A stretch of 64,000 nt of DNA, from assembly GCF_013186535.1 (NCBI RefSeq), contig NZ_JABMCZ010000001.1, positions 1,488,001 through 1,552,000 of the forward strand, read 5' to 3'. The translations under genes were made by a program, and so were the position numbers. A model generated the notes under the pieces. It saw nothing but the letters and a program-made list of their open reading frames with translations, did no database searches and was not told the origin of the DNA. The stretch is from Nocardia terpenica (lineage in GTDB: Bacteria > Actinomycetota > Actinomycetes > Mycobacteriales > Mycobacteriaceae). Each line of letters begins with the position of its first letter. Positions within the stretch are counted from its first letter, which is position 1. Below are positions 33,227 through 40,384 of this stretch, piece after piece.

Positions 33227-34273
33227 TCATGCCTCCAGACGGGAAATGGTCGCTGCGAGATGGCCGGAGACGACGCCGGACGCCTCCGGGATCAGCAGCA
33301 CCTTCGACCCGCGCGGAATCCGCTGCTGCGCAAGGTGTTCGTGCAGCACCAGGAAGTGCGAGGTGGAGGCGGTGTTGCCGTACTCGGACAGCACGGTGAG
33401 CGACTGCGGCATCGGGGTGTTGAAATGGCGCTGGGTGAGCTGGCTGATGTATTCGATGGCCGGGCCGGAGAACTGGTGATGAATCCAGTAGTCGTACTTC
33501 TCGCCGTCCCAGGTGCGGCCGGACTCCTCCAGGAAGTCGGCCATGCGGCTGATCCCCTGCTGGTAGCGGGATTCGCTGGCCAGCGCCCGGTTGTCGGTGT
33601 ACATCGCGATGCCGTTGGTCTTGTCGCTCGGCATGCCCAGGCAGTGCTCGGCCCCGGCCGAGGTGGTCATCAGTTCGATGTAGTGGATCTCGTCGTCGTC
33701 GTCACCGCGGTCGTCGACCACCACCGCCACCGCCGCGTCGCCCACGGTCAGCGCCGCGAACTGCGGATCGTAGGGCTGGCTGATCTCGCGCGCGGCGGTC
33801 TCGGCGATCGGCGTGATCTGCTCGCCGCTGACCACGAGGCCGTTGCGCACCACCCCGGCCCGGATCATCCGGTCCAGCACCAGGACCCCGGTCAGCATGC
33901 CCGCGCAGGCATTGGACACGTCGAAGTGCAGTGCCGAGGTGGCGCCGATGGCATTGCGCAGCATGAGCGCGAATGCCGGTGCATAGCAGTGGAATCCCGG
34001 GCCGTGGAAGCGCGTGATCGATACCGAGATCACCACATCGAGTTCTTCGGCGGTGTAGTCGGAGTGGCGCAGGCAGTCGTCGATCGCGGAAAGCGCCAGT
34101 TCGAACGAGGATTCGTAATCCTCGGGATCCGAATTGTGAACACGGCGGTTCTTGATGCCCGTGATGCGTTCCAGATCCAGGGATCTGGGCACGGACAGTC
34201 CGGCGATCAACTCTTCCGTGGAACGCACGGTGCTGGGTGTGTATGCGCCTATGGATTCGAAACGGGTACGCAT
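33227..34273 (-). CDS. OleA/KASIII-like thiolase, catalytic Cys present
   Basis: A protein of 348 residues of the FabH/OleA group. LHFDVSNACAGMLTGVLVLDR holds the nucleophile (Cys about residue 123). HHQFSGPAIEYI and EYGNTASTSHFLVLHEHL supply the His and Asn of the triad. The start (TRFESIGAYTPSTVRSTEELI) is the usual KASIII N-terminus. It would catalyse head-to-head Claisen condensation of two acyl-CoAs to a beta-keto acid. It is the first gene of the minus-strand arm and is divergent from the beta-lactone synthetase gene. Confidence 0.87.
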   Translation of the reverse strand: MRTRFESIGAYTPSTVRSTEELIAGLSVPRSLDLERITGIKNRRVHNSDPEDYESSFELALSAIDDCLRHSDYTAEELDVVISVSITRFHGPGFHCYAPAFALMLRNAIGATSALHFDVSNACAGMLTGVLVLDRMIRAGVVRNGLVVSGEQITPIAETAAREISQPYDPQFAALTVGDAAVAVVVDDRGDDDDEIHYIELMTTSAGAEHCLGMPSDKTNGIAMYTDNRALASESRYQQGISRMADFLEESGRTWDGEKYDYWIHHQFSGPAIEYISQLTQRHFNTPMPQSLTVLSEYGNTASTSHFLVLHEHLAQQRIPRGSKVLLIPEASGVVSGHLAATISRLEA

Positions 34274-34697
34274 GGCCCTCTGCTCTCTGGATTGATATTA
34301 CGGAGGGTGATCGAATTCTGGTGCGGCGAGGCGTATTCGGGGGATTAACCGAGCCCGTGCCGTCGCTGACCAGTGGTAGCCGCGATGCCGATTCGAACGT
34401 TACCAGGCGGTAGGCGAATGTTCGCGGCGTGGTGGTTGTCCCGGACACGCACGCATCCACCGGATTTCGCCGCGACGCGATCGAAAAGCGAGGTCGTCGC
34501 CGTGTAGGGGGTGCTCGACCGAATGCGGCAGTAGGGGTCGGTAGGGGCTGCGACGCAACCTGTTTCGGTACCGCGCGACACACTTAATTTAACTGTCTCT
34601 CAACACTTTTCCGGTCCGCTCCGGTGGCGGCACGCGCTACGGTGCGGTAACCTCGCCGTACCGAATCTCGAATTCCGCTCCAATTTCAGGGGGCAGT
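34274..34697. promoter_or_regulatory. Divergent promoter region of the beta-lactone cluster
   Basis: This 424-nt stretch has no supported gene; weak antisense frames look like chance. It contains an AT-rich block ACACTTAATTTAACTGTCTC near 34580 and three TAGGGG hexamers (34505, 34532, 34542), possible regulator sites. Promoters for both arms should lie here. Confidence 0.5.
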
Positions 34698-34790
34698 GTG
34701 TCGTATTCCGTATTCACCTCTTTCGAGGATCTCGAGGGTATTCCGGCCGGAATGCGCCTGCGCGGCACGGGGATCGGGGTGATGCCGTGA
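34698..34790 (+). CDS. Possible 30-residue leader peptide coupled to nltC
   Basis: GTG 34698 has AGGGGG 4 nt upstream, and the frame ends at TGA 34788-34790, overlapping the GTG of the next gene (GTGA). The peptide starts VSYSVFTSFEDLEGIP and ends GTGIGVMP. It could be a translational-coupling leader or a small accessory peptide. A chance frame is possible. Confidence 0.4.
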   Translation: MSYSVFTSFEDLEGIPAGMRLRGTGIGVMP

Positions 34791-36463
34791 CCGAGACGAC
34801 CTACTGGCGCGCGCTCGACCGTTTCCGCGCCGTCGTGGCCGCGCATCCCGATCGGGAGGCGGTGATCCACGCCGCCGGTCGCACCACCGCGGATCTGCCG
34901 GAGTACCGGCGGATCGGCTACGCCGAGCTCGACGCCTGGTCCGACGCCATCGCCGAGCACCTCACCGCCGGTGGGGTCGCGCGCGGCACCCGCACCATCG
35001 TGCTGGTCACGCCGGGCCCGGAGCTGTATGCCGTGCTGTACGGGCTGTTCAAGGTGGGTGCGGTGCCGGTGGTCATCGACCCGGGCATGGGGCTGCGGAA
35101 GATGCTGCGCTGCCTGCGGGCCGCCGATGCGGAGGCGTTCATCGGGGTGCCGGAGGCGCACGCGGTGCGCATTCTGTTCCGCGGCTGCTTCCGGCGGGTG
35201 CGGCTGGCGGTGACCGTCGGCGGCCGCTGGTTCTGGGGCGGGCCCACTTTGGCGGGCTGGGGCCGCACGCCCACCCGGCCGGTTCCCGAGCGCACGCCCG
35301 CGCCCGACGACGATCCGCTGCTCATCGCCTACACCACCGGCAGCACCGGACCGGCCAAGGCGGTGGTGCTCACGCACGGCAATATCAGCGCGATGGTCGA
35401 CCAGGTGGACGCGGCGCGCGAGCGGGTCGCGCCGGGCACCTCGCTCATCACCGCCCCGGTAGCCGGGATCCTGGAGCTGTTGCTCGGATCCCGTTGCGTG
35501 CTACCGCCGTTGGTCTCCGGCAAGGTCGGCTCCACCGATCCCGCGCACGTGGCCGACGCCGTCACCCGGTTCGGGGTGCGGACCATGTTCGCCTCGCCCG
35601 CGGTGCTCGTTCCGCTGCTGCGCCACCTGGAGATCACCGGCGCCAGCCTGCCGACGCTGCAGAGCATCTACTCCGGCGGCGCGCCCGTCCCGGACTGGTG
35701 TATCGCCGGATTGCGCCGGGTGCTGTCGGATGATGTGCGCGTCTATGCCGGGTACGGGTCGACCGAGGCGCTGCCCATGTCGACCATCGAATCGCGGGAG
35801 CTGCTCGGCATTCTCGTCGAGCGGGCGCACGAGGGCGCGGGCGTGTGTGTGGGCCACCCGGCCAAGGACGTGCGGGCGCGGATCGTCGCCATTACCGACG
35901 ATCCGCTGCCCACCTGGGCGGATGCGCAGGCGCGCGAGGCCGAACTCGCCGCCTCGCGCGGCATCGGTGAGCTCGTGGTGTCGGGCCCGAACGTGAGTAC
36001 CCGCTACTACTGGCCCGAGGGCGCCAATGCCACAGGGAAGATCGTCGATGGGGACACCGTGTGGCATCGCACGGGTGATCTGGCGTGGATCGACGAGCAG
36101 GGCCGGATCTGGTTCTGCGGGCGTAAGAGTCAGCGGGTGCAGACGGCGGACGGTCCGCTGTTCACGGTGCAGATCGAGCAGGTGTTCAATACCGTGCCCG
36201 GGGTGGCGCGCACCGCGCTGGTCGGCGTCGGACCCGAGGGCGCGAAACGCCCCGTCCTGTGCGTCGAGACCGAGCCCGGGGCCGACATCGCCACGGTGAC
36301 AGCGGAACTGCGGGTGCGGCGCACGGAATCGCCGGTGGCCGAGGCGGTGTCGGAGTTCCTGTTCCATCCGAAGTTCCCGGTCGACATCCGGCACAATGCC
36401 AAGATCGGCCGCGAGCGGTTGGCGGTGTGGGCGGCCCGGCAGGAGAAGGCGCGGGTGTTGTGA
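34787..36463 (+). CDS. nltC: OleC-type beta-lactone synthetase (ANL superfamily)
   Basis: A protein of 558 residues. AMP-binding enzyme core: P-loop YTTGSTGPAK near residue 182, FASPAVL, SGGAPV and YAGYGSTEALPM near 320, HRTGDLAWID, and C-terminal FHPKFPVDIRHNAKIGRE followed by RLAVWA. The GSTEALP and the RHNAKI ending match OleC/NltC beta-lactone synthetases rather than acyl-CoA ligases. It would convert a beta-hydroxy acid to a beta-lactone with ATP. The GTG start has GGGG upstream and overlaps a small ORF. Confidence 0.87.
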   Translation: MTETTYWRALDRFRAVVAAHPDREAVIHAAGRTTADLPEYRRIGYAELDAWSDAIAEHLTAGGVARGTRTIVLVTPGPELYAVLYGLFKVGAVPVVIDPGMGLRKMLRCLRAADAEAFIGVPEAHAVRILFRGCFRRVRLAVTVGGRWFWGGPTLAGWGRTPTRPVPERTPAPDDDPLLIAYTTGSTGPAKAVVLTHGNISAMVDQVDAARERVAPGTSLITAPVAGILELLLGSRCVLPPLVSGKVGSTDPAHVADAVTRFGVRTMFASPAVLVPLLRHLEITGASLPTLQSIYSGGAPVPDWCIAGLRRVLSDDVRVYAGYGSTEALPMSTIESRELLGILVERAHEGAGVCVGHPAKDVRARIVAITDDPLPTWADAQAREAELAASRGIGELVVSGPNVSTRYYWPEGANATGKIVDGDTVWHRTGDLAWIDEQGRIWFCGRKSQRVQTADGPLFTVQIEQVFNTVPGVARTALVGVGPEGAKRPVLCVETEPGADIATVTAELRVRRTESPVAEAVSEFLFHPKFPVDIRHNAKIGRERLAVWAARQEKARVL

Positions 36464-36723
36464 TGAAAATCGTTGTGCTGCGCGCCATCCCGGTACTCGG
36501 CTGGTTGTACCTGCTGGCCGGTCTCCTCGGCGTGCTGCTGGGGCGGGCCCCGCGCGGCCGGTGGCTGCGCGCGCTGTGGTGGGCCGACGCGCTGCTCAGC
36601 ACCGTCGGGCACGCCGCCCAGATCCCGGCGGCCCTGTCCGCCGACGAGCCGGTCGGCCGGTCGCGGGTCGAAACCGTGGTCATGACACAGCTTTTCGGCC
36701 TCACCTGGTGGCGAACCCGATGA
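36463..36723 (+). CDS. Small membrane protein in the beta-lactone operon
   Basis: A protein of 86 residues. The ATG at 36463 uses the last A of the upstream stop (TGATG). The N-terminus IVVLRAIPVLGWLYLLAGLLGVLLG is a membrane helix; a second weaker one (ALWWADALLSTVGHAAQI) follows. No known family recognised. The tight position between the synthetase and the reductase genes suggests it belongs to the pathway, perhaps in substrate or product handling at the membrane. Confidence 0.75.
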   Translation: MKIVVLRAIPVLGWLYLLAGLLGVLLGRAPRGRWLRALWWADALLSTVGHAAQIPAALSADEPVGRSRVETVVMTQLFGLTWWRTR

Positions 36724-36742
36724 TCGAGCGACGGGAGGTGCG

Positions 36743-37777
36743 ATGAAGATACTGGTGACGGGGGCTTCCGGATTTCTGGGGGGCACGCTGGTGCGGCGGC
36801 TGGTGCGCGAGGAGCGGCACGAGGTCGCGATCCTGGTGCGGCGCAGCAGTAATCTGCGCGGCCTGGACGAGGTGATCGGCAAGGTGGAGGTGTACCTCGG
36901 CGACCTCGCCGAGGCGGACTCGCTGGAGCGGGCCGTCCGCGGCGTCGACGTGGTCTTCCACAGCGCCGCCCGGGTGGACGAGCGCGGCACCCGCCGTCAG
37001 TTCTGGGCGGAGAACGTGACGGCGACGGAGCGGCTGCTCACCGCCGCCCGGCGCGCGGGCGCGCACCGGTTCGTCTACATCTCCAGCCCGAGCGCGCTGA
37101 TGGACCGCGACGGCGGCGACCAGATCGATATCGACGAGACCGTTCCGTATCCGCGGCGCTATCTCAACCACTACTGCGAAACCAAGGCCGCCGCCGAGCG
37201 TTTCGTGCTGGCCGCGAACGCACCCGACTTCACCACCTGTGCCCTGCGGCCGCGCGCGATCTGGGGCGCCGGTGACCGGTCCGGACCGATTGTGCGGCTG
37301 CTGGCCCGGGCGGCGGCGGGCACGCTGCCCGACCTGTCCTTCGGTCGTGACGTGTACGCCTCGCTGTGCCACGTCGACAATATCGTGGAGGCGTGCGTGC
37401 GGGCCGCCACGGCCGAAAACATCGGCGGCAAGGCGTATTTCGTCGCCGATGCCGAGAAGACGAACGTGTGGGCCGTGCTCACCGACGTCGCCGCCGGACT
37501 GGGTTATCCGCCGCCGGTGCGCAAGCTGCCGCCGCGGCTGGTGCGGGTCATCGTCGAGATCATCGAAATGCTCAGGCGCATACCGTATCTCGCGACGCAC
37601 TGGACCCCGCCGCTGTCGCGCTACAACGTCGCGGTGATGACCCGCAGCGGCACCTACGACACCTCGGCCGCGGCCCGCGATCTCGGATACCGACCGGTCG
37701 TGGGGCGAGACGAGGGCATGGCGCGGTTGCAGGCATGGATACGCAGTCAGGGGGTGGCCACCGAGATCACCCGCTGA
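36743..37777 (+). CDS. nltD: OleD-type NAD(P)-dependent reductase (extended SDR)
   Basis: A protein of 344 residues. Extended SDR/3-beta-HSD layout: ILVTGASGFLGGTLVRRLVR, NLRGL, VVFHSAARV, FVYISSPSAL and YCETKAAAER (YxxxK), then RPRAIWGAGDRS. It would reduce the beta-keto acid formed by the thiolase pair to the beta-hydroxy acid that the synthetase closes. This matches OleD/NltD in the beta-lactone pathway. It follows the small membrane protein by 19 nt. A NAD(P) preference cannot be set. Confidence 0.87.
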   Translation: MKILVTGASGFLGGTLVRRLVREERHEVAILVRRSSNLRGLDEVIGKVEVYLGDLAEADSLERAVRGVDVVFHSAARVDERGTRRQFWAENVTATERLLTAARRAGAHRFVYISSPSALMDRDGGDQIDIDETVPYPRRYLNHYCETKAAAERFVLAANAPDFTTCALRPRAIWGAGDRSGPIVRLLARAAAGTLPDLSFGRDVYASLCHVDNIVEACVRAATAENIGGKAYFVADAEKTNVWAVLTDVAAGLGYPPPVRKLPPRLVRVIVEIIEMLRRIPYLATHWTPPLSRYNVAVMTRSGTYDTSAAARDLGYRPVVGRDEGMARLQAWIRSQGVATEITR

Positions 37778-37796
37778 AGCCCGTCGGGCGTACTCC

Positions 37797-37824
37797 TTGT
37801 GTAACGCACGGTCACGGTTAGTAT
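37797..37824 (+). promoter_or_regulatory. Putative sigma-70-type promoter
   Basis: TTGTGT (37797) and TAGTAT (37819) are 16 nt apart, about 95 nt before the hydrolase gene. The gap between nltD and the hydrolase is 141 nt, so the hydrolase probably has its own promoter. Confidence 0.45.
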
Positions 37825-37918
37825 CGATTAGGTCCGCCGTGCGAGGGTATGTCGCTGCTGACACCCATCAGGGTGGACAGGCAAGTGCCACACCGCTACT
37901 CAACGAGGAGAGCGCCCG

Positions 37919-38749
37919 ATGCCGGTGTTCGACTTCGACGGCATACCCGTTGCCTACGACCACGCCGGCGTGGGGGACCCGATCGTCTTCCTGCACAATA
38001 TCGGCGGCGATCGCAGTATCTGGCTGCCCCAGTTCCGGGCCCTGCAGAGCACGAACACCGTGTACGCGGTGGATCTGATCGGCTACGGCGAGTCCGGCAT
38101 TCCCGACTCCGGGTACACCGTCGACACTTATCTGCGCCTGGTCTCCGCGTTCGTCGACGCCCACGGGCTGCGCGACCTGACGCTGGTCGGCCACTGCTTC
38201 GGCAGCGCGCTGTCGCTGCTGTATGCCCGCCGCAATCCGCAGCGGGTGCGCGCGCTGGTGCTGAGCAGCCCGCTGACCGCCGCCACGCTGCGCCCCACCC
38301 CGACCGGGTGGAGCGCCCGCGCGGTCCGGCACCTGCGGCTGGACCCGCTGACCGCCGCCGTCCGGCTGCCCGGCACGGTCGCCGGATGGCTGGTCCGCGA
38401 ACAGCTCGGCGCGCGCGGCCGCGACATGGCCCCGCACCCCTTCGCCGGGCTGCGCAGCCGCTGGGCCGAGCCGCGCCGCCTGCTGCCCGCCGCCGCCATC
38501 GCGCGCGACCTGCACCGCCTGGGCGAACTCGACACCTTCCGCCCCGGCCCCGCCTTCCCACCCATCACGACCATCTGGGGCACCGACAACCGCATCCTCT
38601 CGCCCGCCGCAGGCGCCCGCCTGAACACCACCCTCAACCCCACCCAAGCCATCACCGTCGAGGGCGCGGGACACCTTGTCATGCTGGAGGACCCCGAAAC
38701 CGTCACCGCCGCCATCCGCTCCGCGACCAGCTCGGCCCTGGCCAGCTGA
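37919..38749 (+). CDS. Alpha/beta hydrolase with Cys nucleophile
   Basis: A protein of 276 residues. Typical fold: PIVFLHNIGGDRSIW, DLIGYGESGIP, and the elbow LVGHCFGSALSLLY with Cys in the nucleophile position (G-H-C-F-G), as in PHA synthases and dienelactone hydrolases rather than Ser lipases or Asp-type OleB. Acid region TIWGTDNRIL; His in GAGHLVML. In Ole clusters an OleB hydrolase acts on the beta-lactone, but OleB uses Asp. Here a thiol ester or lactone transfer is conceivable. It borders the HNH gene with no gap. Confidence 0.85.
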   Translation: MPVFDFDGIPVAYDHAGVGDPIVFLHNIGGDRSIWLPQFRALQSTNTVYAVDLIGYGESGIPDSGYTVDTYLRLVSAFVDAHGLRDLTLVGHCFGSALSLLYARRNPQRVRALVLSSPLTAATLRPTPTGWSARAVRHLRLDPLTAAVRLPGTVAGWLVREQLGARGRDMAPHPFAGLRSRWAEPRRLLPAAAIARDLHRLGELDTFRPGPAFPPITTIWGTDNRILSPAAGARLNTTLNPTQAITVEGAGHLVMLEDPETVTAAIRSATSSALAS

Positions 38750-40384
38750 TCAAATCCGGGTGCCCTTGGTCCGATTACACGACCGGCACAGGATCTGTAG
38801 GTTCGCGGCGCTGGTGGCGCCGCCGCGGCTGAGCGGGATGATGTGGTCGAACTCCAGGTAGTGGGTGGCCCCGCACTCCACGCACCGGCCGCCGTCGCGC
38901 TGCCACACCTGCGCCTTGATCTCCGGCGGGATCGAGCGGCGGTCGCGGCGGCCCGGGGCCAGCGCCAGCCGCTTGGCCACCCGCAGCGCGCCCTCCAGCG
39001 TTGCGGCCACCGCATCGGGGTCGGCGACCTCGAATACGGCCCCGCCCCGGGCCGCGGTCGCCGCGATCTCGACCACACCGCCGGCGGCGGTCACGGAAAC
39101 GATGCGCGCCCACGGCGTTTCGATGCCCGCCTCGGCGCCGACGAAGCGCAGCTTCTTGTTCGAGCAGACGAGCCGGCCCTCGGTGGCCCGGGGGCCGCGC
39201 GCCAGCTGCCGGATCCGGACGGCCGGAACATCCAGGTGCACGGTCTCTTCCGGATCCAGGTGCAGCCCGGGGGCGCGCACGACCGGCAATTCGCCCGCCC
39301 GCAGCCGGGACAGGGTGTGGCCGCGGCGCATTCGGCGGCGCAGGTCCTCCACCAGCGGGCCGGACAGCGCCAGCGCCGCGACGGTGCCCTCGAATTCGTC
39401 GAGCTCGGCGGTGGTGATCTCGCCGTCCGCGCCCGCGAAGGCGGCCAGCCGCTCCACGTACGCCTGCCCCGGGCCGTGCAGCGCGGCCCGCCCGGCGTCG
39501 GCGTCGATGCGGCGATAGCGCAGCGCCGTCCACACCTCGTCCCAGGCGGCGCCGTGCGCCCCGGCGGTGGTGAGCACCCGCCAGGCGCGGGCCCGCCAGC
39601 CGGTCAGGTACTCCTCGATCTCGGCGGTGCAGGACCGGCAGGGGCCCGGGGAGCCCAGCACCCGCCAGCCCCGGCGGCGGCCGCAGCGATTACAGATCCG
39701 GGAATCCGATTGCACCCGTGGTGTTTTCGCCTCGGTCCACGCGGTGCCGTCCCACCAGCGCAGCATCGACGCGTCCGCCGGATCGGGATGCCAGTCCGGG
39801 CGCTCCGGATTCGCCGGGGCCGTGGGCTTCTCCGGTGCGGGGTCGGGAACGGCCGTGCGGTGCAGCGAGATTCGCGATCGCGCCGATCCGACCGCAACCC
39901 CGTAGTCGGCGAACAGCTCGGCCAGTTCGGCCCGCCCGCGATCATTCCCGCGCACCCACCACCAGCGCCCGTCTCGTCGGCGGAACTCGCCGAACACCAT
40001 CGCGCGCACCGCCTCCGGCGCGTCGACATCGCCGCGGGCCACCAGCCCCTCGGCGTCCAGCACGCTCACCGTCGGATCGGCGACCGCGTCCAGGAAGCCC
40101 TTCTCGACCGACCCGGTCACCAGGATGCGCTGCACCTCCGCCTCGGTGCGCGGCAGCGACACCGACAGCCGCGCCGTGCGCGGTGCGGGCTCCTGATCCA
40201 GCGTCACCGCCTGCGACGGATGCCGGGGCGCGTTGAAGAACACCGCGTCGCGCCCCGACCGCACCCGCCCGGACCCGTCCAGCAGCAGGGCGTGCGCATC
40301 CACCGCGTGCCCGGACCGCCACGAAACCAGCACGGTCAGAAGTGAAGTCGGCAGCGGCGTCGCGTCGTCGTCGGTGTTCGTCAC
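38750..40384 (-). CDS. TerD-DUF2510-HNH fusion protein
   Basis: A protein of 544 residues. An N-terminal TerD-like domain (LTVLVSWRSGHAVDAHALLLDGSGRVRS, then ILVTGSVEKGF). A DUF2510 motif PDWHPDPADASMLRWWDGTAW (about 196-216). A zinc-ribbon CNRC and CRSC (about 231-242). Middle region without a known domain. C-terminal HNH nuclease CVECGATHYLEFDHIIPLSRGGATSAANLQILCRSC. The GTG start overlaps the stop of the synthase gene by 4 nt. A stress or phage-response nuclease is plausible; the calcium-binding acidic residues of TerD were not checked. Confidence 0.85.
   Translation of the reverse strand: MTNTDDDATPLPTSLLTVLVSWRSGHAVDAHALLLDGSGRVRSGRDAVFFNAPRHPSQAVTLDQEPAPRTARLSVSLPRTEAEVQRILVTGSVEKGFLDAVADPTVSVLDAEGLVARGDVDAPEAVRAMVFGEFRRRDGRWWWVRGNDRGRAELAELFADYGVAVGSARSRISLHRTAVPDPAPEKPTAPANPERPDWHPDPADASMLRWWDGTAWTEAKTPRVQSDSRICNRCGRRRGWRVLGSPGPCRSCTAEIEEYLTGWRARAWRVLTTAGAHGAAWDEVWTALRYRRIDADAGRAALHGPGQAYVERLAAFAGADGEITTAELDEFEGTVAALALSGPLVEDLRRRMRRGHTLSRLRAGELPVVRAPGLHLDPEETVHLDVPAVRIRQLARGPRATEGRLVCSNKKLRFVGAEAGIETPWARIVSVTAAGGVVEIAATAARGGAVFEVADPDAVAATLEGALRVAKRLALAPGRRDRRSIPPEIKAQVWQRDGGRCVECGATHYLEFDHIIPLSRGGATSAANLQILCRSCNRTKGTRI

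Noticed and set aside
34345..34581. 78-codon minus frame in the beta-lactone promoter region
   Set aside because: No ribosome site and no recognisable content. The region reads as promoter DNA.
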